Assembly (NCBI RefSeq): GCF_014174515.1
Contig: NZ_JACJUG010000004.1
Location: 157,864-221,863 of the forward strand
Source of the DNA: Mitsuaria sp. WAJ17
GTDB taxonomy: Bacteria > Pseudomonadota > Gammaproteobacteria > Burkholderiales > Burkholderiaceae_C
DNA length: 64,000 nucleotides
Direction: 5' to 3'
Positions 8,753 to 16,628 of the stretch are shown piece after piece. The notes under the pieces were generated by a model, which saw only the letters and a list, made by a program, of their open reading frames with translations, was not told where the DNA came from and did not search any database. Numbering within the stretch: position 1 is the first letter of the stretch; the number at the start of each line of letters is the position of its first letter. Position numbers and translations under genes: made by a program.

Positions 8753-9571
8753 ATGCTGCCAGCCCGACATCCTTCCCGCCGCCAGAGCTCCCTGCGCCCC
8801 CTGCACATGGTGGCGGCTTGTGCCGCCCTCGCGCTGGGCGTGTGCGCCACGGGCGCGCTGGCGCAGCAGCAGTCGGCGCAGGGCAATGCCCCGCTGGCGC
8901 CGCCGCCGGGCACCATGATGGGTGCCTATGGCCAGAGCCAGCAGGTGGCCGCCCAGCCGGGCGCCATCGCAGCCGCCAAGACCAGCCCGGCACCGGCCGA
9001 CCTGGCCGCCGCCGCGGCCGCGGGTTCGAGCCCCAGCACCAATGGCAATGACGCCATCACCCGTTTCCTCCAGGACACCGGGCTGATGAAAAACGCCAGT
9101 GAAAACAAGCTGCTGAACCAGGTGCGCGACACCGCTTCCGACCTGGTCATGTCGGCCATGAACTTCCTGGGCGTTCCCTACAAGCGGGGCGGCAAATCCC
9201 TGGAGAGCGGATTCGACTGCAGCGGCTTCACCCGCCACATCTTCGAGATGTCCGTGGGCTTGGTTCTGCCCCACCGAGCAGACGAACAGGCGCGCCTGTC
9301 CAGCCTCATACCCATCAAGCAGGAAGAGCTGAAGCCGGGCGACCTGGTCTTCTTCAACACGATGAAGCGCACCTTCTCACACGTGGGCATCTACGTGGGC
9401 GACGGCAAGTTCATCCACAGCCCCCGCGTGGGCAGCGCCGTGCGCGTGGAGGACCTGCGCGAAGCCTACTGGGCCAAGCGCTTTACCGGAGCCCGCCGGG
9501 CCGACCTGGCCGCAGCGCAGGCCTCCGCAGACGGCCGCAACCCCCAGGCGCAGCCGGCGCTGATCCGCTAG
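8753..9571 (+). CDS. NlpC/P60 (C40) peptidoglycan endopeptidase
   Basis: A 272-residue exported cell-wall hydrolase. The N-terminus MLPARHPSRRQ followed by a hydrophobic stretch to ATGALAQ (residue 38) is a signal peptide. A low-complexity Ala/Gln/Pro linker runs to about residue 100, and the catalytic domain fills residues 130-250. The active-site cysteine is C156 in FDCSGFTRH, the histidine H210 in SHVGIYVG, and the third polar residue H222 in IHSP. Such enzymes cut D-Glu/mDAP bonds in peptide stems. An upstream in-frame TTG at 8621 would add 44 residues before the signal peptide and was rejected. It stands alone; a short 7-bp inverted repeat at 9718-9742 follows but has no T-tract. Confidence 0.9.
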   Translation: MLPARHPSRRQSSLRPLHMVAACAALALGVCATGALAQQQSAQGNAPLAPPPGTMMGAYGQSQQVAAQPGAIAAAKTSPAPADLAAAAAAGSSPSTNGNDAITRFLQDTGLMKNASENKLLNQVRDTASDLVMSAMNFLGVPYKRGGKSLESGFDCSGFTRHIFEMSVGLVLPHRADEQARLSSLIPIKQEELKPGDLVFFNTMKRTFSHVGIYVGDGKFIHSPRVGSAVRVEDLREAYWAKRFTGARRADLAAAQASADGRNPQAQPALIR

Positions 9572-9765
9572 TCGAAGGGGCGAGCCCAGCCGGCCGGCGC
9601 GCCGCCGCCACATCCCGGCTGTTCGCGCTGACAGCGGCTTTCGGCGCATCCAGCCCTTCAAGCGGCTCACTGCCCGAGCTAGCCCCTGCACGGCGGGCGT
9701 TGCGCCGCCCCCGTCAAGACAGGCAGGCGCCTTGGGCCTGTCGCCACCGGGCCACGGGCAGTCGC

Positions 9766-10890
9766 TCAGCGAAACAAGACCAGCTTGCCGAGGGCCAGGA
9801 ACGGCGCCAATGCCGCCACCAGCATGCAGACCGTGTCGAAGCGGCTGCTGACAAAGTCCCGCCTCAGCACGCCCAGCCGATGGGCGACGAACAGCAGGAG
9901 GAGCGGCATGTAGACCCCCAACACGCCGACCACGCCCAAGGCGGAAGCCATGGACGTTGAGACCTTGGCCAAAAGGCCGACGGCCAGATAGAGCGCGCTG
10001 GCCAGGACGAGGATCCGCCCTTCGTTCGTACCCAGAAGAACCCGGGTCCAGCGTTGACGCGCGGACGGGCTGTCTCGACGGGCCGGCGGCGCATTCTTGG
10101 GCGCCAATCCAGCAGAAGCCGCCGCCTGGCCGGTGTGCCCCTCAGCCAGGTCCACCTTGGACATGGGGATCGCGCACTCCATGACGATGAGCAGAGCAAG
10201 CTCCGGCGCCAGCACCGCCTTGCTGGCTTCCATCGCCTCCTGGGCGGCGGCGGCGAACAGCATGGGCCACTCGGAGGGCTCCTTGCAGTAGCGCTTGACC
10301 GTGGGCAGCAGTGCCGGCCACAGGGCCTTGACGTAGTTGATGGGCGTGTCGCTGGCGACCCGGCCCTGCGGCAACCTGGGCCGGCCGAAGGCGCTCGTGC
10401 CGACCGACTGGACGACGTGCTCAAAGATGGGCTTGAGGTCAGGCAGCGTCTGGCAGCCAAGATGCTGCGCGGCACCGGCAGCAAGGCTCCAGACGGAATA
10501 GGGCCCTTCAGCCAGGGCCTGGTTCAGCGGCTCGCCGAAGAAATACGTCTTGCCATCGGGGCTCTTGACCGTGATGAAGGCGGCAGTCTCTGGCTGCCCC
10601 TTGGCCAGGGCTTGCTCGCGCAGGCTGGCCTGACAGGCGTAGCCCGCCAAGGCACCCAGGGCGCAGAGCAAGGACTCGGCGTGGACGCCCCGCTCCCCCT
10701 TCATCCCATGCAGCAGCTTCTGGAAGATGTCCTTGGCACCGAGCTTGGCGCCGATCAAGGGGTCGGTCTGCCGCTGTGCCTCGATGGCTCGAAACAGCGC
10801 CTCGGTCGCCGGATGCGGCGCTGACGGCTCGGCGCGCTGGCCGGTGGCGCCTGTTGCGGCAGATGATGGGGAGGGCGGGGACAGGGACAC
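9766..10890 (-). CDS. Unrecognised protein with C-terminal membrane segments
   Basis: A 374-residue protein of no family I recognise. A GTG start at 10888-10890 is supported by GGAGAG five bases before it. Residues 1-265 look soluble and mostly helical, with conserved-looking stretches such as FITVKSPDGKTYFFGEPLNQ and LCALGALAGYACQASLREQA. Residues from about 285 to the end carry three hydrophobic segments (ILVLASALYLAVGLLA, VVGVLGVYMPLLLLFVAH, VCMLVAALAPFLALGKLVLF). This suggests a cytoplasmic domain anchored at its C-terminal end. Codon use looks like that of its neighbours, so it is a real gene. It stands alone between two unrelated genes, and nothing nearby indicates its role. Confidence 0.75.
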   Translation of the reverse strand: MSLSPPSPSSAATGATGQRAEPSAPHPATEALFRAIEAQRQTDPLIGAKLGAKDIFQKLLHGMKGERGVHAESLLCALGALAGYACQASLREQALAKGQPETAAFITVKSPDGKTYFFGEPLNQALAEGPYSVWSLAAGAAQHLGCQTLPDLKPIFEHVVQSVGTSAFGRPRLPQGRVASDTPINYVKALWPALLPTVKRYCKEPSEWPMLFAAAAQEAMEASKAVLAPELALLIVMECAIPMSKVDLAEGHTGQAAASAGLAPKNAPPARRDSPSARQRWTRVLLGTNEGRILVLASALYLAVGLLAKVSTSMASALGVVGVLGVYMPLLLLFVAHRLGVLRRDFVSSRFDTVCMLVAALAPFLALGKLVLFR

Positions 10891-11064
10891 AACAACTCTC
10901 CGACGAAGCAGCCTACGCGGGGGGCCAGACCATCGCCTGCCCCATGAAAAATGGGGCCACATGGTACCGCAGGGCAGCTGCCGACCTTCACCGGGACGCC
11001 CACAATCCGCCCATCCCGGCCGCATCGGCATGCCCCTCATGCGCTGCCGCCCCGCAAGGAAAAG

Positions 11065-11096
11065 CCCACCGGCCAGACCATCGTCCGGGCGGTGGG
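11065..11096 (-). terminator. Intrinsic terminator after the S9 peptidase gene
   Basis: CCCACCG at 11065-11071 pairs with CGGTGGG at 11090-11096. On the minus strand the stem is followed by CTTTTCC, so it can end transcription of the S9 peptidase gene, whose stop is 112 bp upstream. The surrounding gap (10891-11207) holds no gene apart from this hairpin and the tandem repeat at 11161-11204. Confidence 0.6.
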
Positions 11097-11160
11097 TTCC
11101 TGCAGGGGAAGGCTCCCTCAGCGAGCGCGGGGACCGTGCCTCGCGGTGGCAGCAGGCTCG

Positions 11161-11204
11161 CCATCAGGCCGCCATCAGGCCGCCATCAGGCCGCCATCAG
11201 GCCG
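11161..11204. repeat. Four perfect tandem copies of an 11-bp unit
   Basis: CCATCAGGCCG is repeated four times without change at 11161-11171, 11172-11182, 11183-11193 and 11194-11204. The array ends 3 bp before the stop codon of the S9 peptidase gene, inside its 3' untranslated region and upstream of its terminator. The unit length is not a multiple of three. Replication slippage is the likely origin. Confidence 0.9.
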
Positions 11205-11207
11205 CCT

Positions 11208-13193
11208 TCACTTGGCCGGCGTGGTGTTGGCCGTCTTGAGGTGCTTGTCGAGGAACTGCAGCATGCGGCCGCTGGCCTCGATGTTGTTCTTCTTCTTCGA
11301 GAAGCCGTGGCCTTCGTCGTCAAAGACCACGTACTCCACCGGCACGCCGTTCTTTTTGACCGCCTCGACGATCTCGTCGCTCTCGGGCTTGATCACGCGC
11401 GGGTCGTTGGCGCCCTGGATCACCATCAGCGGCTTGCGGATCTCCTTGGCATGGAACAAGGGCGAGGTGGCGATGAGGAAGTCCTTGTCCTTCACCGGAT
11501 CCCCCACCTCCTGGTAGAGGGCCTGGCGGAAGCTCTCCCAGTAGGGCGGGATGGATTCCAGCGTGCGCAGCCAGTTGGAGACACCGAAGATGTCGATGCC
11601 CACCTTGAAGGCCTCGGGGCGGAAGGCGAGGGCTGCCAGGGTCATGTAGCCGCCGTAGGAACCGCCGATGATGCCGATGCGCTCAGGGTCGATCACGCCG
11701 GTGCTGGCCAGGTAGGTCTTGGCCTCCACGCAGTCCCACAGCGGTTCGCGACCGTGCTTGCCGTCGTCAGCGGTGAAGAAGCTCTTGCCGTAGCCCGAGC
11801 TGCCGCGGTTGTTGATGCCCAGCACCGCATAGCCGTGGTTGGCGAAGTACTGCATCAGGGCGGAGTAGCCGCGCATGGTCTGGCCGCCGGGGCCGCCATG
11901 CACCCAGACCAGGGCGGGCACCTTGTTGGTGGGCGAGGCATCCTTGGGCTGGTAGTAGACCGAGGGAATGCTCATGCCGTCGAAGGACTTGAAGCGCACG
12001 ACCTTCGCGTCCACGAGGTCATCCGGATTGACCTCCTTGGACATGCTCTGCGTCAGCTGCTTCACCTGCTTGCTGGCGAAGTCATAGACGAACAGATTGC
12101 TGGGTGAGCGATCGCCGTTCACATAGAAGGCCATCTTGCCGCTGCTGCCCGAGAAGCGCACGCCCCGGATCTCGCCGCCCGGCAGCTTGGGCAGGGTCAC
12201 CTCGCGCTCCATGCCGTCCTTGCCCATCTCGCGCAGCTTCAGCGCGATGCTGGCGTCGGCGTTGATGCCGGTGACGCGGTAGCGGCCGTCGTCCGAGAAG
12301 TCGGTGTAGACCACGTCCCAGTCGGCCTTCTCCAGCTCGCTCATCTTGCCGCTGGCCAGGTCGTAGCTCATCAGACGGGTGAACTCGGCGCCCTCGTTGC
12401 TGGTAATCAGCAAGCGCTTGGAGGCCGGATCGAAGCCTGCCGGGCTGTTGTCGGCCACGCCCTGGTGGGGCGTCACGTGCTTGGTGGTCTTGGTCTGGGT
12501 GTCGTAGAGGTAGACATCCTTGTCGGCCGTGGTGTTGGTCTTGCCGAAGGCGATCCAGCGGCCGTCGTCACTGACCTGGGCCACATTCAGGCCGGTCTCG
12601 TTCTTGTAGACCAGCTCGCGAGCGTAGGTCTTGGCGTCGTAGCGGTAGACGTCGAAGAAGCGCGCATCGCGCTCGTTGGTGGCCACATGGAAGCTGTTCT
12701 TGTCACCGGACCAGCCCATGAACATAGCCTTGAGCTTGTCGCCCGGGGTCAGGTCTTTCTCGCTGCCGTCCAGCTCGCGCACATAGAGGTGGTTGAGCTC
12801 GTTGCCGCCCTGGTCGCGGGTGTAGAGCACCCGGTCGTCCTTGGGGAAGTAGCCGACGGCGTAGTGGCTGTCCTTGGTGGAGCTGGTCAGGGCCACCGGC
12901 TCCCCGCCCGTAACGGGGATGCTGTAGACATTGAAGATGCCGGTCTTGTTGCTGTGGAAGAGGATGCGCTTCTCGTCGGCGCTGAAAGAGGCGCCGCCGA
13001 TATTGGTCGTCGCCATGAACTGCTCGATGGTGTAGCGCTTGGGCGCGGCGGGCGCGCTGCTTTGCTTGGCGCTGGTCGCGGCCTGGGCCGGCAGGCTCAT
13101 GAGCAGGCCGCCGGTGCTGGCCAGCGCCAGGCACAGGGCCAGGCGATTCAGGGCGATGCGGGGTGACGCGGACTTCCGTTGTTCGTTCTTCAA
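11208..13193 (-). CDS. S9-family prolyl-oligopeptidase-type serine peptidase, exported
   Basis: A 661-residue acylaminoacyl/dipeptidyl-peptidase-like enzyme. A TTG start at 13191-13193 is preceded by GGAG at the right distance and gives a signal peptide (MKNEQRKSASPRIALNRL..., cleaved near LPAQA). Residues 60-400 form a beta-propeller with WD-like repeats (FSADEKRILFHSNKTG, FSDDGRYRVTG). The alpha/beta-hydrolase domain follows, with oxyanion region VWVHGGPGGQTMRG and a triad of S512 in GGSYGGY, D597 in GANDPRV and H629 in DEGHGF. It likely cleaves short peptides or acylated N-termini in the periplasm. ATG codons further upstream would place over 50 unrelated residues before the signal peptide. 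Confidence 0.9.
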   Translation of the reverse strand: MKNEQRKSASPRIALNRLALCLALASTGGLLMSLPAQAATSAKQSSAPAAPKRYTIEQFMATTNIGGASFSADEKRILFHSNKTGIFNVYSIPVTGGEPVALTSSTKDSHYAVGYFPKDDRVLYTRDQGGNELNHLYVRELDGSEKDLTPGDKLKAMFMGWSGDKNSFHVATNERDARFFDVYRYDAKTYARELVYKNETGLNVAQVSDDGRWIAFGKTNTTADKDVYLYDTQTKTTKHVTPHQGVADNSPAGFDPASKRLLITSNEGAEFTRLMSYDLASGKMSELEKADWDVVYTDFSDDGRYRVTGINADASIALKLREMGKDGMEREVTLPKLPGGEIRGVRFSGSSGKMAFYVNGDRSPSNLFVYDFASKQVKQLTQSMSKEVNPDDLVDAKVVRFKSFDGMSIPSVYYQPKDASPTNKVPALVWVHGGPGGQTMRGYSALMQYFANHGYAVLGINNRGSSGYGKSFFTADDGKHGREPLWDCVEAKTYLASTGVIDPERIGIIGGSYGGYMTLAALAFRPEAFKVGIDIFGVSNWLRTLESIPPYWESFRQALYQEVGDPVKDKDFLIATSPLFHAKEIRKPLMVIQGANDPRVIKPESDEIVEAVKKNGVPVEYVVFDDEGHGFSKKKNNIEASGRMLQFLDKHLKTANTTPAK

Positions 13194-13341
13194 GTGGTGC
13201 TCCTCGTTGGCTCGGCTGGGCGAAGACCCGGCACCGCGCCAATGTAGTGAGACCACCCGTCCTTGCCAATCCCCCGCGGATGACCTGCAGCCGGTAGCGG
13301 ACGAACTGCAGACCGGAGCGCACAGCCGGGGCCCGGCCATG

Positions 13342-13373
13342 AAGAAAGCCACCGGCCTCTCGGCGGGTGGCTT
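13342..13373 (-). terminator. Intrinsic terminator of the purine uptake operon
   Basis: AAGCCACC at 13346-13353 pairs with GGTGGCTT at 13366-13373. On the minus strand the stem is followed by TCTTC, 19 bp beyond the stop of the BMP lipoprotein gene, the last gene of the operon. Confidence 0.65.
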
Positions 13374-13391
13374 GCTGCGACGGGCGCGGGT

Positions 13392-14558
13392 TTACTTGCC
13401 CGTGGGCACCTTGCCCTCGACGCCCTTCACGTAGAAGTTGATGCCAGAGAGGAACTTGTCGTCGGCGACCTCGTCCTTCTTCAGCACTTCCTTGCCGTCC
13501 TGGCCGACGATGGGGCCCTTCCAGATCGCGAAGCTGCCATCCTTCAGGCCGGCCTTGACCTTGTCGATCTGCGCGCGGGTGTCGGCCGGCACGGCCTCGG
13601 CCAGGGAGACCAGGTCGATCGCGCCTTCCTTGACGCCCCACCAGCTGTGGCTGCCGGGGCCGGCCGTCCACTTGCCGTCCAGCGCGTCACGCACGGCCTT
13701 GATGTAGTACGGGCCCCAGTTGATGACGGCCGAGGCCAGGTGGGCCTTGGGCCCGTAGGCGGTCATGTCGGAATCCCAGCCGAAGGCGTACTTGCCGTTC
13801 TTCTCGGCGGTCTGCAGCACGGCGCTGGAGTCGGTGTTCTGCATCAGCACGTCGGCGCCGCCATCGATCAGCGACTGCGCGGCCTCGGTCTCCTTGGGCG
13901 GGTTGAACCACTCGTTGACCCAGACCACGCGCACCTTGACCTTGGGGTTCACGCTCTGCGCGCCCAGGGTGAAGCTGTTGATGTTGCGGATCACCTCGGG
14001 GATGGGGATGGAGCCCACCACACCCAGCATGCCGCTCTTGCTCATCTTGCCCGCCACCACGCCGGCCATATAGGCGCCTTCGTAAGTGCGAGAGTCGTAG
14101 GTGCGCATATTGGCGGCCTGCTTGTAGCCGGTGCCGTGCTCGAACTTGACGTCGGCCGTGTCGGCGGCGACCCTGAGCATGGGCTCCATGTAGCCGAAGG
14201 TGGTGCCGAAGATCAGCTTGTTGCCCTGACCCACCATGTCGCGGAAGACGCGCTCAGCGTCGGCGGCCTCTGGCACCTTCTCGACGAAGCTGGTCTGGAC
14301 CTTGTCGCCGAATTCCTTCTCCACGGCCTTGCGGGCGTTGTCGTGAGCGAAGGTCCAGCCACCGTCACCCACGGGGCCGACATAGGCGAAGGCGATCTTC
14401 AGCGGCTCGGACTTGGCCGCCGGGGCGGACGCGGCCGAGGCGGCGGACGCTGGGCTGGCGGCTTCTTCCTTCTTGCCGCAGCCGACCAACAGGGCCGCAG
14501 CGGCCAGGCCGGACCAGCCGGCCCACTTGATCAGATCACGCTTGCCAATGTGACGCAT
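13392..14558 (-). CDS. BMP-family lipoprotein, purine nucleoside/base binding component of ABC transporter
   Basis: A 388-residue substrate-binding lipoprotein of the basic membrane protein (Bmp/PnrA) family. The lipobox LVGC puts the lipidated cysteine at C27. The mature start is KIAFAYVGPVGDGGWT, the family signature, followed by TTFGYMEPM and SRTYEGAYMAGVVAGKMS. PnrA-type proteins bind purine nucleosides. It is the last gene of an operon with two permeases, an ATPase and guanine deaminase, which supports purine uptake. AGGAG precedes the ATG at 14556-14558 by eight bases. The 69-bp gap upstream is the largest in the operon and may allow separate, higher expression of the binding protein. 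The exact ligand (nucleoside or free base) is not shown. Confidence 0.9.
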   Translation of the reverse strand: MRHIGKRDLIKWAGWSGLAAAALLVGCGKKEEAASPASAASAASAPAAKSEPLKIAFAYVGPVGDGGWTFAHDNARKAVEKEFGDKVQTSFVEKVPEAADAERVFRDMVGQGNKLIFGTTFGYMEPMLRVAADTADVKFEHGTGYKQAANMRTYDSRTYEGAYMAGVVAGKMSKSGMLGVVGSIPIPEVIRNINSFTLGAQSVNPKVKVRVVWVNEWFNPPKETEAAQSLIDGGADVLMQNTDSSAVLQTAEKNGKYAFGWDSDMTAYGPKAHLASAVINWGPYYIKAVRDALDGKWTAGPGSHSWWGVKEGAIDLVSLAEAVPADTRAQIDKVKAGLKDGSFAIWKGPIVGQDGKEVLKKDEVADDKFLSGINFYVKGVEGKVPTGK

Positions 14559-14627
14559 GGGTGCTCCTTGGAAATCCCGCGAGGGGAATGACGGGGTGAA
14601 GACTGCAGAAAATTCCAGCCGGCGATC

Positions 14628-15554
14628 TTAGCCGCCCGGATGGAATGGCTTGCCCAGGGAAGCCGGCATGTTGGCGCGGATGAAGCCGCCGTTGCGCGAG
14701 ATCCCCACCAGCACCACGATGGTCGCCAGGTAGGGCAACATGGACAGCAACTGGCTGGGCACTTCCACCCCCTGCCCCTGCAGATGGAACTGCAGCATGG
14801 TGACGCCACCGAAGAGATAGGCGCCCAGCAGCACGCGGGCCGGCCGCCATGTGGCGAAGGTGGTCAGGGCCAGAGCGATCCAGCCCTTGCCGGCAATCAT
14901 GCCCTCCACCCACAGCGGGGTATAGGCCACCGAGACATAGGCCCCGGCCAGGCCACACAGCGCACCGCCGGCCAGCACGGCCAGCAGGCGGATGCGGCGC
15001 ACCGGATAGCCCAGGGCATGGGCTGACTCGGGCGACTCGCCCACCGCGCGCAGCACCAGCCCGGCGCGCGAGCGGTAGAAGAACCAGGCCAGGCCCGCCG
15101 TCAGCGCCATCGCGCCGTAGACCAGGGGATGCTGCTTGAAAAGCGCCGTGCCGACGAAGGGCAGATCGCTCAAGCCGGGAATAGCGAAGCTGGGCCGCGC
15201 CGAGAGCTTTTCCTGCACATAGCCCTGGCCCACGAAGGCCGAGAAGCCCGCGCCGAAGAGGCTCAGCGCAAGCCCGGCGGCGTACTGGTTGGTGTTGAGC
15301 CACAGGACCAGCAGCGCGAAGACCCCGGCCAGCGCCGCGCCCGCGGCCATGCCGGCAAGGAAGGCCAGGCTGTCACTGCCCGTGTGCACGCCGGTGGCAA
15401 AGCCGGCGATGGCGGCCACCAGCATCATGCCCTCGGCACCGAGGTTGAGGACGCCGGCGCGTTCGTTGATCAGCAGTCCCAGTGCCGCCAGGGCCAGCAA
15501 GGTGCCCGCATTGAGCGTCGCGGCGACGAGGGCGGCGAGTGAGTTCAGATCCAT
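14628..15554 (-). CDS. ABC transporter permease (NupQ/YufQ type)
   Basis: A 308-residue polytopic permease with about eight to ten hydrophobic segments. It has the branched-chain-permease signature LLINERAGVLNLGAEGMML at residues 26-44 and the coupling-loop region AVGESPESAHALGYPVRRIR, where the ATPase docks. It pairs with the second permease, 9 bp upstream, and with the double ATPase. This arrangement matches the B. subtilis nucleoside transporter NupOPQ. Its position beside guaD and opposite xdhAB indicates uptake of purines or nucleosides. Confidence 0.9.
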   Translation of the reverse strand: MDLNSLAALVAATLNAGTLLALAALGLLINERAGVLNLGAEGMMLVAAIAGFATGVHTGSDSLAFLAGMAAGAALAGVFALLVLWLNTNQYAAGLALSLFGAGFSAFVGQGYVQEKLSARPSFAIPGLSDLPFVGTALFKQHPLVYGAMALTAGLAWFFYRSRAGLVLRAVGESPESAHALGYPVRRIRLLAVLAGGALCGLAGAYVSVAYTPLWVEGMIAGKGWIALALTTFATWRPARVLLGAYLFGGVTMLQFHLQGQGVEVPSQLLSMLPYLATIVVLVGISRNGGFIRANMPASLGKPFHPGG

Positions 15555-15563
15555 GATGCGACC

Positions 15564-16628
15564 TCAGGCAGCCCTGCGCGCCCAGCGCACGCGGTAGTGG
15601 ATCAGTGTGTCCGAGGTCAGCAGCGTGAACAGCAGCAGGCCCTGGAAGACGCCGGTGATGGACTTGGGCAAGCCCAGGCGAGACTGCGCCAGTTCGCCGC
15701 CGATGTAGAACATGCTCATCAACAGGCCCGAGCCCACGATGCCCACCGGGTGCAGGCGCCCCACGAAGGCCACGATGATGGCTGCGAAGCCGTAGCCCGC
15801 GGGCACATGCGGCGTCAGTTGGCCCAGCGGCCCGGCCGCCTCCAGCGCCCCGGCAAGGCCCGCCATGCCGCCGGACAGCAGCAGCGCGGTCCACAGCGCC
15901 CGGCGCGAGGAGAAGCCCGCATAGCGCGCCGCCGCCGGCGCGAGGCCACCGACCTGCAGCGCATAGCCCGCATAGCTGCGGAACATCAGCAGCCAGAAGC
16001 CCGCCACTGCGCCCAGGGCCACCAGCACGCCGATGTTGACCCGCCAGCCGCTGAACAGCCGCGGGATCTTGGTGGCCGCCGCGAAGGTGATGGTCTGCGG
16101 GAAGTTATAGCCGTTGGGGTCTTTCCAGGGGCCGTAGACCAGGTAGCCCAGCAGCAGGTCGGCGACATAGACCAGCATGAGGCTCACCAGGATCTCGTTG
16201 GCATTGAAGCGGTCGCGCAGCATGGCCGTGATCGCCGCCCAGGCCATGCCGCCCAGCACGCCGGCCAGCAGGACCAGCACGACGATGCCGCGGCCCGTCT
16301 GCGCATCGGCCTGCATCGCGACCCAGCCCGCCGCCAGCGCGCCGACGATGAACTGCCCCTCCGCGCCGATGTTCCAGACGTTGGACCGGAAGCACAGGGC
16401 CAGGCCCAGGGCGATCAGGATCAGGGGCGTGGCCTTGAGGCCCAGCTCGCTCCAGGCATAGGCGCTGCGGATGGGCTCCCAGAAGAACATCTGCAGGCCG
16501 CGCAGCGGGTCCTTACCCAGGGCGAGGAAGAGCAGCACGCCCAGCAGGGTGGTCAGCGCCAAGGCCATCAGCGGTGAGGCCAGGGCCATCAGGCGCGAGG
16601 GCTCGGGGCGGGTCTCAAGCCGCAGCAT
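15564..16628 (-). CDS. ABC transporter permease (NupP/YufP type)
   Basis: A 354-residue inner-membrane permease with about ten hydrophobic segments. The family signature CFRSNVWNIGAEGQFIVGAL lies at residues 79-98, and the later NANEILVSLMLVYVADLLLG is typical of the simple-sugar/nucleoside permease class. The ATG at 16626-16628 has AGGAGG seven bases upstream. The first 14 bases overlap the end of the ATPase gene, so translation is probably coupled. It forms the membrane channel with the permease immediately downstream. Confidence 0.9.
   Translation of the reverse strand: MLRLETRPEPSRLMALASPLMALALTTLLGVLLFLALGKDPLRGLQMFFWEPIRSAYAWSELGLKATPLILIALGLALCFRSNVWNIGAEGQFIVGALAAGWVAMQADAQTGRGIVVLVLLAGVLGGMAWAAITAMLRDRFNANEILVSLMLVYVADLLLGYLVYGPWKDPNGYNFPQTITFAAATKIPRLFSGWRVNIGVLVALGAVAGFWLLMFRSYAGYALQVGGLAPAAARYAGFSSRRALWTALLLSGGMAGLAGALEAAGPLGQLTPHVPAGYGFAAIIVAFVGRLHPVGIVGSGLLMSMFYIGGELAQSRLGLPKSITGVFQGLLLFTLLTSDTLIHYRVRWARRAA

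Noticed and set aside
11161..11204. CRISPR-like array
   Set aside because: The 11-bp copies are contiguous with no spacers, and no cas gene is in the window.
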